A stretch of DNA of 6,296 nt from Candidatus Melainabacteria bacterium. GTDB taxonomy: Bacteria; Actinomycetota; Actinomycetes; Mycobacteriales; Pseudonocardiaceae. Below are positions 1-6,068 of this stretch, piece after piece. The stretch is from contig CAJCJE010000168.1 in assembly GCA_903970565.1 (NCBI GenBank), forward strand, positions 1 to 6,296. Direction: 5' to 3'. Position numbers and translations under genes: made by a program. How positions within the stretch are numbered: position 1 is the first letter of the stretch; every line of letters starts with the position of its first letter. A model generated the notes under the pieces. That model searched no databases and was not told the DNA's origin. It saw only the letters and a program-made list of their open reading frames with translations.

Positions 1-1
1 C

Positions 2-295
2 GAGGAGGTGTTCGGCCCGGTCGCCTCGCTCTACGTGGTGCCGACCATCGACAAGGCGATCAAGCTGGCCAACGACACCCGGTTCGGCCTCAGTTCCAAC
101 GCCTGGACCACCGACACAGGCGAGCAGGACCGGTTCGTCGACGGCCTCGCCGCCGGCGGCGTGTTCATCAACGGGATGACCGTCTCCTACCCGGAACTGC
201 CCTTCGGCGGGGTGAAGTCCTCCGGCTACGGCCGGGAGCTCTCGGCGCTGGGCATCCGCGAGTTCTGCAACGCCAAAACCGTCTGGATCGGCTGA
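2..295 (+). CDS. Aldehyde dehydrogenase, C-terminal fragment (succinate-semialdehyde dehydrogenase type)
   Basis: This is the last 97 residues of an NAD(P)-dependent aldehyde dehydrogenase; the gene begins left of the window. The fragment opens with the conserved EEVFGPV block, continues through the [10 protein letters not shown] segment, and carries the [16 protein letters not shown] motif that precedes the C-terminal oligomerisation tail, ending [10 protein letters not shown]. The combination of [14 protein letters not shown] and GIREFCN is typical of the short (about 450-residue) succinate-semialdehyde dehydrogenases, such as mycobacterial GabD1, which oxidise succinate semialdehyde to succinate in the cytoplasm. 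The catalytic Cys and the general-base Glu lie upstream, outside the window, so activity cannot be judged. The stop is TGA at 293-295. No clear terminator follows; the next 40 bases lead straight into a gene remnant. The family call is firm, the exact substrate is not. Confidence 0.93.
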   Translation, partial: EEVFGPVASLYVVPTIDKAIKLANDTRFGLSSNAWTTDTGEQDRFVDGLAAGGVFINGMTVSYPELPFGGVKSSGYGRELSALGIREFCNAKTVWIG

Positions 296-335
296 CCCCT
301 CCAGAAAATCCGCTGGTCAGCAATGCTTTCTCTTA

Positions 336-1005
336 AAGGGCAACCACGGTCGCGGCGGAATCGCCGGTTACCTCGGTCGCAAGGCGACGGACATCGCGCA
401 TCCGCCGCATGTCCTGGAGGACGCCGGACTGATCGTCCGCAGCCAGGACGCATTCCGCGACAACCGGACCACCTGCCAGATCGCCGAACCGCTGATGAGC
501 TTCTGTCACGCCGTCATGCGACCGGTGTGGGCTCAACTGGAGCGGCCGGGGATCGGCAGTCCGAGTCTGGCAGAACAGCCGTAGTCGGTTCACCAGCAAC
601 ATCATCGGCCCGCACTTCGAACAGATCTGCCGAACCTGGGCACTGCACTTCGCCGACCCGCACCTGTTCGGCGGCCTGCCGGCGAAGGTCGGCGCCGGGA
701 CCGTCAATGACGCCGAGGCCCGCACCCATCACGAGGTCGACGTTGCGGTCGTCGGTGTCGCCGACGGCAGGAAACCGCCGCTGCCGTCCGTCGGCGAGGT
801 GAAGTGGAATGACCGGATGGGCCTGCGTCACCTCGACCGGCTACGCCATATCCGATCGCTGCTGGCGAACAGCGACCGTTACGACGCCGACGGCACCACC
901 CTCGCCTGCTATACGCGCGGCAGGCTTCACCGACGAACTTCAGGCGATGGCCGGGAAACCGACGATGTGGTGCTGATCGGCATCGAAGCGCTCTACGGCA
1001 CCTGA
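336..1005 (+). pseudogene. Decayed AAA-type ATPase gene, C-terminal (DUF234, nuclease-fold) remnant
   Basis: No open frame spans this stretch, but joining pieces gives a continuous family-like protein. Frame 3 from about 336 reads GRGGIAGYLGRKATDIAH, then VLEDAGLIV (a winged-helix-like region) and RPVWAQLERPG, and meets a TAG at 582-584. Homology continues in frame 1 from about 565 (NIIGPHFEQICRTWALHFAD) to TGA at 1003-1005. Within that part, bases about 913-960 make sense only in frame 2 (AGFTDELQAMAGKP) before frame 1 resumes with DDVVLIGIEALYG. From memory this matches the C-terminal half of actinobacterial ATP-binding proteins with a DUF234 domain. The N-terminal Walker A/B ATPase half is absent. 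The EVD (733-741) and GEVKW (793-807) elements resemble the D...ExK core of PD-(D/E)xK nuclease folds. Two codons where I expect Tyr read Cys (TCQIAEP, MSFCHAV), which also fits decay. Sequencing error could explain one shift but hardly all of them plus the missing half. Confidence 0.78.
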
Positions 1006-1047
1006 TCCGTGGGGACCCGCACCAACAGGTGCGGGCCCCCACGGATC
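1004..1047. terminator. Long hairpin, probable bidirectional terminator
   Basis: The arm at 1004-1023 pairs with 1028-1047 around a four-base AACA loop, giving 19 of 20 pairs with one A/C mismatch (1015 with 1036). The stem is GC-rich and starts in the stop codon of the decayed + strand gene, ending 14 bases before the stop of the GH65 gene on the - strand. It is therefore placed to end transcription from both sides. There is no strong T-run on either side, which is common for actinobacterial hairpin terminators. A six-base inverted repeat (1045-1050 with 1052-1057) sits directly beside it. Confidence 0.75.
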
Positions 1048-1060
1048 GAGCCTCGATGAG

Positions 1061-3412
1061 CTACTTTCGCCGGGCCGGGGCGCGGCCGGGCGGCTGGTGC
1101 GGGGCCACGAGTTCCGGGCCCTGCGGGATCTGTTGTTCCACCGGCGCGTCGGCCCGCACGGTGCAGGCCTGCTCGTAGTGGCGCAGCTCCAACGGCTCGC
1201 CGTCCAGCAGGCTGTAGCGCGCGGTGTCGCCCTCGATCTCGACCCTGAGCAGCCGACCACGGAAGAACAGCCGGAACACCAGCCGGGTGATGCCCGGTGG
1301 CAGTTTCGGCGCGAACCCCAGCGGTTTGCCGGGCCGGTGTCGCAGGCCGCCGAAACCGGCGACCAGGGCCAGCCAGGCTCCGGCCAGCGACGCGATGTGC
1401 ACCCCGTCCCTGGTGTTGTGCTCCAGGTCGTTGAGGTCCATCAGCGCGGCCTCGCCCAGATAGTCCTTGGCCAGGTCGAGGTGGCCGACCTCGGCCGCGA
1501 CGACGGCCTGCACGCACGCGGACAGCGAGGAGTCGCGCACCGTGATCGCCTCGTAGTAGGCGAAGTTGCGGGCCTTCTGCTCGGCGGTGAACTCGTCGGG
1601 GCAGGTGTACATCGCCAGCACCAGGTCGGCCTGTTTGACGACCTGTTTGCGGTAGAGATCCAGGTACGGGAAGCTCAGCATCAGCGGATAGTGCGCCGGG
1701 CTACAGGTGTCGAAGTTCCAGTGCTGGTGATCGGTGAACCGCTCGGCCTGCGGGTGCACGCCGAGGTGGTCGTCGTAGACCACCACCATCGCCTCGGCCG
1801 CCACCCGCCACCGCGCGATCTCCGCGCCGTCGACGGACAGCTCGCCGGCCTCCGCCGTGAACCGGGACGCGGCATCAGCGGCGGCGAGCAGGTTCTGGCG
1901 GGCCATCAGGTTGGTGTAGACGTTGTTGTCGGCGATGGCGCTGTACTCGTCCGGGCCGGTCACGCCGTCGACGCGGAAGCGCTCCTCGTCATCGAAGTGG
2001 CCGAAGGAGTGCCACAGCCGCGCGGTGTTCACCAACAGCGCGAGCCCCTCCTTGCGGAGGAAGTCCTCATCGTCGGTGGCGTCGACGTAGCGCAGCACCG
2101 CGTCGGCGATGTCGGCGTTGATGTGTAAGGCGGCCGTGCCGGCCGGCCAGTACGCCGAGCACTCCGCGCCGTCGATGGTGCGCCAGGGGAAAGCCGCGCC
2201 CTCGTAGCCGAGTTCCTTCGCCCGCGCCTGCGCGGTCGGCAGGATGTCGTAGCGCCAGCGCAGCGCGTCGGCCGCCGCGTCCGGCAGGGTGTAGGTGAGC
2301 ACCGGCAGCGCGAAGACCTCGGTGTCCCAGAAGGCGTGGCCGTCGTAGCCGGACCCGGTCAGGCCCTTGGCCGGGATCGCCCTGCGCTCGGCTCGCGCGC
2401 CGGCCTGGGCGACGTGCAGCAGGCCGAACCGGACCGCCTGCTGGATCTCCGGGTCGCCGTCGAGTTCGACATCCGCCCTGGCCCAGAACTCGTCAAGGTA
2501 CTCACGCTGCTCGGCCAGCAGCGCGTCCCAGCCGGTGTGCCGGGCAGCTGCCACCGCAGCGTCGACCTGGGCCCGCAGGCCCGGCTCGGACCGCTGGCCG
2601 GACCAGCCGTAGGCGACGAACTTCACCAGCCGCAGCCGCTGTCCGGGCTGCAACCGCGCGGCCACGGTGAACCGGCCGAGGTCGGCCGAACTCTCCACCC
2701 CCGTGTCGGCGTGCGCCGGGCAGTCCAGCAGGTGGTCCATTGCGGCGGCGACCCGCAGGGCGCTGGTGCGGGTCTCGTGCACCAGCACCACCCTGGCCTG
2801 GTCAGCGGCGTTGAGCCGGCCCACCAGCGGACTCTCCAGGGTCGCGCCCATCCTCGGGTCCTTGGCCGCGATGGTCATCGACTCGTTGGCGACCAGTTCG
2901 GACTGGAGCACGATGCGGGCCGGCCGGTCGATCGGCTCGATCTCGTAGCAGATCGCGGCGACCGCGCGCTGGGTGAAGGACACCAGCCTGGTCGAGGTCA
3001 CCCGGACCGTGCGTCCGGTCGGCGCCGTCCATTCGACCTTCCGGGACAGGGTGCCGGCCCGGAAGTCCAGCACCCGCTCGTGTTCGTGCAGGACGCCGTA
3101 GCGGGTGTCAAACGGCTCGTCGTCGACCAGCGCCCTGATCAACTTGCCGTCCTGGACGTTGATCACCGACTGCCCGGACTCCGGATAGCCGTAGCCGATC
3201 TCGGCGTAGGGCAGCTGCCGGCTCTCGTAGACCCCGTTGAGATAGCACCCCGGCAGGCCGTGTGGTTCGCCCTCGTCCAGGTTGCCGCGCCAACCGATGT
3301 GGCCGTTGGCCAGCGCGAACACCGACTCGCTCTGGGCGAGCACGTCGAGGTCGAGATCGTTTTCCCGCAGACACCACGGCTCCGCCCCGAACGCGGCGTG
3401 GCTGATCATCAT
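1061..3412 (-). CDS. GH65 family alpha-glucoside phosphorylase/hydrolase (Rv3401-like)
   Basis: The product is 783 residues, the usual size for family GH65, whose members cleave alpha-linked glucosyl disaccharides (maltose, trehalose, kojibiose, nigerose) mostly by inverting phosphorolysis in the cytoplasm. Residues 1-270 form the N-terminal beta-sandwich, with the [20 protein letters not shown] signature at about 25-44. A linker follows, then the (alpha/alpha)6 barrel from about 320 to 690 and a small C-terminal beta domain. Barrel motifs include [13 protein letters not shown] (355-367) and GVTGPDEY (483-490), where Glu489 fits the general acid. VVKQAD (591-596) and [10 protein letters not shown] (669-678) resemble the phosphate-site Lys-Gln and His loops of maltose phosphorylase, so phosphorolysis is plausible. 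Substrate specificity cannot be read. The last 30 residues are a Pro/Arg-rich tail, probably disordered. The first ATG (3412-3410) overlaps the TGA of the upstream HAD gene as ATGA; a second ATG follows at 3409. No purine-rich ribosome site is visible, so translational coupling is likely. The frame stays open far upstream, but that part is antisense-free shadow over the HAD gene. Confidence 0.93.
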   Translation of the reverse strand: MMISHAAFGAEPWCLRENDLDLDVLAQSESVFALANGHIGWRGNLDEGEPHGLPGCYLNGVYESRQLPYAEIGYGYPESGQSVINVQDGKLIRALVDDEPFDTRYGVLHEHERVLDFRAGTLSRKVEWTAPTGRTVRVTSTRLVSFTQRAVAAICYEIEPIDRPARIVLQSELVANESMTIAAKDPRMGATLESPLVGRLNAADQARVVLVHETRTSALRVAAAMDHLLDCPAHADTGVESSADLGRFTVAARLQPGQRLRLVKFVAYGWSGQRSEPGLRAQVDAAVAAARHTGWDALLAEQREYLDEFWARADVELDGDPEIQQAVRFGLLHVAQAGARAERRAIPAKGLTGSGYDGHAFWDTEVFALPVLTYTLPDAAADALRWRYDILPTAQARAKELGYEGAAFPWRTIDGAECSAYWPAGTAALHINADIADAVLRYVDATDDEDFLRKEGLALLVNTARLWHSFGHFDDEERFRVDGVTGPDEYSAIADNNVYTNLMARQNLLAAADAASRFTAEAGELSVDGAEIARWRVAAEAMVVVYDDHLGVHPQAERFTDHQHWNFDTCSPAHYPLMLSFPYLDLYRKQVVKQADLVLAMYTCPDEFTAEQKARNFAYYEAITVRDSSLSACVQAVVAAEVGHLDLAKDYLGEAALMDLNDLEHNTRDGVHIASLAGAWLALVAGFGGLRHRPGKPLGFAPKLPPGITRLVFRLFFRGRLLRVEIEGDTARYSLLDGEPLELRHYEQACTVRADAPVEQQIPQGPELVAPHQPPGRAPARRK

Positions 3413-4176
3413 TTCTGGTCCAGGAGGTCGGCGAGGTCGGTGACGACGACGGTGGCACCGTGCTCGCGCAGCCCGTCGGCCTGCCCGACCCGGTCGACCC
3501 CGACCACGAAGCCGAAGCCGCCCGCGTGCCCGGCCGCGACCCCGGCCAGCGCGTCCTCGAACACCACGGCCTCGGACGGTTGGACGCCCAGCGCCTTCGC
3601 GCCGGCGAGGAAGGTGTCCGGCGCCGGCTTGCCGGCCAGATGTTCTTGTGCCGCAGTGGTTCCGTCGATCCGCGCGTCCAGGTAGCTGACCAGGCCGGTC
3701 ACCTCGATCACGTCCTTGCAGTTCGCGCTGGAGGACACCACCGCCGTGGGCAGGCCGACCGCGCGCACCGCCTTGAGATAGCGCACCGAACCGTCGAAGA
3801 CGTCGATGTCGTGCTCGGCGATCCTGCGCTGGACGAGTTCGTTCTTGCGCATACTGACCGAATAGACGGTGTCCGCGCCGGAGGTGTCCTCCGGGCCGCC
3901 CTCGGGCAGGTCGATGCCGCGCGAGCGCAGGAAGGTCCGGGTGCCGTCCTCGCGGGGCATACCGTCGACGTACTCGTCGTAGTCGGCGACCGGATCGAAC
4001 GGCACAAAGGGTTCGCCGGTTCGTTCGGCGCGGGCCCGCAGGAATTCGTCGAATGTTTCCTTCCAGGCCGCCGCGTGCACCTTCGCGGTCTGGGTCAGGA
4101 CGCCGTCGAGATCGAACAGGCACGCCTTGATGCCCACTGGCAGTCCCAGCGTCTCGACCCCCGGTTTCTCGCTCAT
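3409..4176 (-). CDS. HAD-superfamily hydrolase, beta-phosphoglucomutase-like (Rv3400-like)
   Basis: The product is a 255-residue cytoplasmic HAD enzyme. The nucleophile motif FDLDGVLT places Asp22 and the acid/base Asp24. An alpha-helical cap follows at about 30-115, including [20 protein letters not shown] (71-90), characteristic of the mycobacterial Rv3400 subgroup. Motif II is VVSSS (146-150), motif III Lys is K183 in [10 protein letters not shown], and motif IV is Glu207-Asp208 in VVFEDA. All residues for phosphoryl transfer are present. Beta-phosphoglucomutases convert beta-glucose 1-phosphate to glucose 6-phosphate, which is the natural next step after a GH65 phosphorylase; the GH65 gene follows with a four-base overlap, so the two are one operon. 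A plain sugar-phosphate phosphatase role is the alternative. The ATG at 4176-4174 is preceded by AGGGA (4190-4186), nine bases away, supporting this start. Confidence 0.92.
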   Translation of the reverse strand: MSEKPGVETLGLPVGIKACLFDLDGVLTQTAKVHAAAWKETFDEFLRARAERTGEPFVPFDPVADYDEYVDGMPREDGTRTFLRSRGIDLPEGGPEDTSGADTVYSVSMRKNELVQRRIAEHDIDVFDGSVRYLKAVRAVGLPTAVVSSSANCKDVIEVTGLVSYLDARIDGTTAAQEHLAGKPAPDTFLAGAKALGVQPSEAVVFEDALAGVAAGHAGGFGFVVGVDRVGQADGLREHGATVVVTDLADLLDQK

Positions 4177-4246
4177 CTGAAGACTTCCCTCTCGATCGGA
4201 TTCGGCCGGCTACGACGACCGGTACCCAGGCACCGACCACCCTATG

Positions 4247-4260
4247 CGGCGGGCCCGCCG
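4247..4260. repeat. 14-bp perfect GC palindrome upstream of the HAD gene
   Basis: CGGCGGGCCCGCCG equals its own reverse complement and lies 71 bases upstream of the HAD start. It ends three bases before a possible - strand -10 box (TAGGGT, 4244-4239), so it would sit in the promoter spacer, where a dimeric regulator could act. In such GC-rich DNA a chance palindrome is possible. Confidence 0.4.
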
Positions 4261-4276
4261 GCTGCCGCCCCGCCCG

Positions 4277-4292
4277 GTACCGGCGCCGGTAC
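4277..4292. repeat. 16-bp perfect palindrome upstream of the HAD gene
   Basis: GTACCGGCGCCGGTAC is a perfect 16-bp palindrome, 101 bases upstream of the HAD start and 17 bases beyond the 14-bp palindrome. Its length and the A/T positions at fixed places make it a better operator candidate than the neighbouring GC-only palindrome. A regulator of the sugar operon is a reasonable guess; no regulator gene is in the window. Confidence 0.5.
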
Positions 4293-4407
4293 TCCGTCGG
4301 TTTCACGGATTGACACCGATCCCACGAATTCGGCACGGGTACCTCAATCCGGCGACGGTCGGTTTCCGGGGCTTACGGAACGTCGACCACCGATACTTCC
4401 CGGTCGA

Positions 4408-4512
4408 TTACCCCCGGTAGTATTTGATGATGAAAAGGCCCAAGATCAGTTGGAGGAAGACACAGATCGGAAGCACAATGACGTGACGAGAGGTGTAATC
4501 TGAACGTAACAT
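4408..4512 (-). CDS. Possible 34-residue membrane miniprotein
   Basis: An ATG at 4512-4510 opens a 34-codon frame ending in TAA (4410-4408). The product starts MLRSDYTSRH, followed by a hydrophobic run of about 19 residues (VIVLPICVFL then QLILGLFII) and a basic tail KYYRG: a plausible single-pass membrane peptide. I counted 21 of 33 sense codons after the start ending in G or C (64 percent) against 47 percent G+C for those codons overall, a mild coding-like bias. Against it: no ribosome site precedes the ATG, no known family was recognised, the region is intergenic and promoter-like, and a candidate -10 box for the opposite gene lies inside it. It could be a chance frame. Confidence 0.3.
   Translation of the reverse strand: MLRSDYTSRHVIVLPICVFLQLILGLFIIKYYRG
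4496..4501 (+). promoter_or_regulatory. Candidate -10 box for the small + strand gene
   Basis: TAATCT, preceded by TG one base upstream of a G-rich context (GGTGTAATCT), fits the actinobacterial TANNNT pattern. It would start transcription near 4508, about 50 bases before the ATG at 4556. No good -35 hexamer stands 16-19 bases upstream. GTGTAA recurs at 4493 and 4525, 32 bases apart. Confidence 0.25.
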
Positions 4513-4555
4513 CGTTGGGGATTCGTGTAACCCGCAAATGCGTTGGGACGCACAC

Positions 4556-4867
4556 ATGCAGCAACAGCACGGGAATTCACCGATCTCCCCCGGCACGATG
4601 CTCCTCGTCGCTGGAGGAGCCTGTTTGCTCGGCTCGCTGACACCCGTAAGGGTCGCGATCATCATCGCCGCGTCGTTGCTGGTCATCGGCGTGATCGCAT
4701 TCGCGTTGCGGCGCGGCAACCGCACGCTGGAAGCCATTCTCGCCGAGGAGCTGTCGTCACCGAGGACCGCGAAAACGGAAACATCGAGCGGTCCTCCGAC
4801 GGAAACCGACTTCGTTCGCCGGACACCGCAGCAACCGGTCGTTTCCGAACGCGGCCAGTCCGCCTGA
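4556..4867 (+). CDS. Small protein with two predicted membrane helices, unknown function
   Basis: The 103-residue product has a short polar N-terminus (MQQQHGNSPISP), a hydrophobic segment at about 14-28 (TMLLVAGGACLLGSL), a tight TPVR turn, and a second strong membrane segment at about 33-51 (VAIIIAASLLVIGVIAFAL). A basic RRGNR patch follows, then a polar tail of about 50 residues rich in Ser, Thr, Pro and Glu. The positive patch suggests the tail is cytoplasmic and the helices form a hairpin. Codon third positions are mostly G or C, which supports a real gene. No family was recognised. An in-frame ATG at 4538 would add six residues but has no ribosome site; the ATG at 4556 has a weak GGGA seven bases upstream, so I prefer it. 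The gene is convergent with the ligase gene. Confidence 0.65.
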   Translation: MQQQHGNSPISPGTMLLVAGGACLLGSLTPVRVAIIIAASLLVIGVIAFALRRGNRTLEAILAEELSSPRTAKTETSSGPPTETDFVRRTPQQPVVSERGQSA

Positions 4868-4883
4868 AACAACGCGGCCGACC

Positions 4884-4922
4884 CGGATCGCACCGCGTCG
4901 AACCGAACGCGCGGACGATCCG
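4884..4922. terminator. Imperfect hairpin after the small membrane protein gene
   Basis: Seven bases (4884-4890, CGGATCG) pair with 4916-4922, and inside them five bases (4894-4898, CGCGT) pair with 4907-4911 around an eight-base loop, with a small internal loop between. The structure starts 17 bases after the stop at 4867 and lies between convergent genes, a suitable place for a terminator. There is no T-run, so the call is tentative. Confidence 0.35.
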
Positions 4923-4923
4923 A

Positions 4924-4971
4924 GGACAATCACGAGGGCGGACAATCACGGGTGCAGACAATCGGGCCGTT
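4924..4971. repeat. Three tandem 16-bp direct repeats
   Basis: Units at 4924-4939 and 4940-4955 share GGACAATCACG and then differ slightly (AGGGC versus GGTGC). A third, more diverged unit at 4956-4971 begins AGACAATC. The period is exactly 16 bases with no spacer. A related GGACGATC lies at 4913-4920, out of phase, and TTGTC at 4970-4974 can pair with GACAA of the third unit. The block starts 12 bases past the ligase stop, in its 3' untranslated region. Confidence 0.7.
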
Positions 4972-4983
4972 GTCGACCGATGT

Positions 4984-5994
4984 TCAGGGCAGCGCGGGCA
5001 GCCGCACGTCGTCGGGGTCCTTGTCCGGCCGCAGACCACGCCAGGAGGCGTGCCGGAGCAGCCCGTCGTGGGTCAACTGGCGGTACTCCACCTCGCCGAC
5101 CAGCCTCGGCGCGACCCAGTGCGCGTCCCGGGCGTGCTCGCGCGGGATCGCCGAACCGAACGGGTTCTCCCGCGCCGCGAGCGGATGCAGTCGGTCGCGC
5201 AGGTCACGCAGCATCGCGTCGGTGAACCCGGTGCCGACGTGGCCGAGATAGTGCAGTCCGGCCGAGGTCGGCGCACCGAGCAGCAGGGAGCCGATCGTCG
5301 CCGCCCGCCGGCCGGCGCCGGCCCGCCAACCACCGATGACGACCTCCTGGGTGCTCACCAGTGGCGTCTTGATCCAGGACCGGGACCGCCTGCCGGGCTC
5401 GTACCGGGATTCCAGCGCCTTGGCAACGATCCCCTCCAGCCCGTGCTCCCTCGCGGTGGCCAGCACCTCCGAACCGGAGACCCCCTGCAACGACGGAGGC
5501 AGCACCAGTTCCGGCGCCGTGTCCTCGGACAGCAACTCGGTCAGCAGCTCCCGCCGCTGCGCGTAGGTCAGCCGCATGGTGTCGTGACCGTCGAGTTCGA
5601 GGACGTCGAACACGTAGTAGCGGACCGGGAAGTCCGCCAGCAGGTCCTCCTCCGGCCGCGCGGCGTGCATCCGGTTCTGTAGCCGCCCGAAACTGGGCTT
5701 GCCGGCGTCGTCGAGCGCGACGATCTCGCCGTCGACGATCAGCGAGGACACCCCGGCGAACTGCTCGCCGAGCGCTCCCAGTTCGGGATAGGTGGCCGAA
5801 ATGTCCTTGTCGTTTCGGCTGAACACCTGGACCCCGGCCGGGGTGCGAAGCCGGCGGCCCGGCTTCGACCCGAATCCGGTGACGTAGCTGACCGCGCGGA
5901 CGCCGTCCCACTTGAACTCGAACGTCCAGTTCCCGCCAACCGGTGGCCTGCCGGGGGTGGCGAGCATCGGGTGAATGAGTGTGCGCCGGTCCAC
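4984..5994 (-). CDS. ATP-dependent DNA ligase, LigD ligase-domain type
   Basis: With the GTG start at 5994 the product has 336 residues, the usual size of a free-standing LigD-type ligase domain, which seals nicks or breaks using ATP. Motif I is FEFKWDGVR with the adenylated Lys28. SRNDKDIS (about 59-66) is motif Ia, VDGEIV motif III with Glu90, YYVFDVLELDG motif IIIa, EGIVAK (187-192) motif IV, and SWIKTP motif V with Lys209. The C-terminal OB-fold follows, ending with LVGEVEYRQLTHDGLLRHAS and RGLRPDKDP. All catalytic residues are present. About 15 extra basic residues (39-54) lie between motifs I and Ia compared with the relatives I remember. The start is uncertain: the frame is open to an ATG at 6102, but that would overlap the upstream membrane gene and add an unfamily-like N-terminus; an ATG at 5967 would cut into PMLATPG, a conserved opening. 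No clear ribosome site precedes the GTG. Ku and polymerase partners are not in view, so a role in non-homologous end joining is inference. Confidence 0.9.
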   Translation of the reverse strand: MDRRTLIHPMLATPGRPPVGGNWTFEFKWDGVRAVSYVTGFGSKPGRRLRTPAGVQVFSRNDKDISATYPELGALGEQFAGVSSLIVDGEIVALDDAGKPSFGRLQNRMHAARPEEDLLADFPVRYYVFDVLELDGHDTMRLTYAQRRELLTELLSEDTAPELVLPPSLQGVSGSEVLATAREHGLEGIVAKALESRYEPGRRSRSWIKTPLVSTQEVVIGGWRAGAGRRAATIGSLLLGAPTSAGLHYLGHVGTGFTDAMLRDLRDRLHPLAARENPFGSAIPREHARDAHWVAPRLVGEVEYRQLTHDGLLRHASWRGLRPDKDPDDVRLPALP

Positions 5995-6068
5995 CAGCAG
6001 ATCATGCCCGAGGACGGCCCGTTCGGCGCGGCGACGAAAAGTGATACAGCAGAACTGGAGGTCGGTGG

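Larger units (their letters stand above)
4177..4555. other. Intergenic region upstream of the HAD/GH65 operon and of the small + strand gene
   Basis: About 380 bases separate the divergent HAD gene (-) and the small membrane protein gene (+). The half nearest the HAD gene (4177-4300) is very GC-rich and holds two perfect palindromes. A - strand TAGGGT (4244-4239) next to one palindrome could be a -10 box for the operon but has no convincing -35. The half from about 4415 to 4555 is clearly richer in A+T, as expected for promoters, and also contains a possible short membrane-protein frame on the - strand. Three GGTACC hexamers occur at 4221, 4276 and 4338. No tRNA, riboswitch fold or insertion-sequence end was recognised. 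Confidence 0.6.

Noticed and set aside
312..321. GCTGGTCAGC as a terminator for the aldehyde dehydrogenase gene
   Set aside because: A four-pair stem with a two-base loop is sterically poor and easily found by chance.
323..802. 159-codon + strand frame at the ATPase remnant
   Set aside because: It is in frame 2, whereas family-like sequence is in frames 3 and 1; the product is Arg/Pro/Ser-rich without homology.
1097..2128. Long + strand open frame opposite the GH65 gene
   Set aside because: Antisense shadow typical of GC-rich genes; the protein has no recognisable domain, while the opposite strand has clear GH65 motifs.
2336..3685. 449-codon + strand open frame spanning parts of GH65 and HAD
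   Set aside because: It crosses two well-supported genes on the other strand and is rich in Gly, Arg, Ala and Gln, as expected of antisense frames.
3413..4336. Open extension of the GH65 frame upstream, suggesting a HAD-GH65 fusion protein of about 1,090 residues
   Set aside because: The extension is in a different frame from the HAD gene and reads as low-complexity Arg/Gly/Ala sequence. The HAD protein has its own start, stop and catalytic motifs, so the two are separate genes.
4364..4380. Hairpin TTCCG...CGGAA as a terminator for the miniprotein frame
   Set aside because: Only five pairs with a seven-base loop and no T-run; too weak to call.
4924..4971. CRISPR-like array
   Set aside because: The 16-bp units are tandem with no spacers and no cas genes are present.
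4924..4971. DnaA-box cluster
   Set aside because: The - strand TTGTCC cores continue as GCC or TCG rather than the ACA of the actinobacterial DnaA box, and there is no dnaA or dnaN context.
4543..5682. 379-codon + strand open frame over the small membrane gene, the gap and the ligase
   Set aside because: It runs through an intergenic repeat array and antisense to the ligase, has Arg/Gly-rich composition and no motif.
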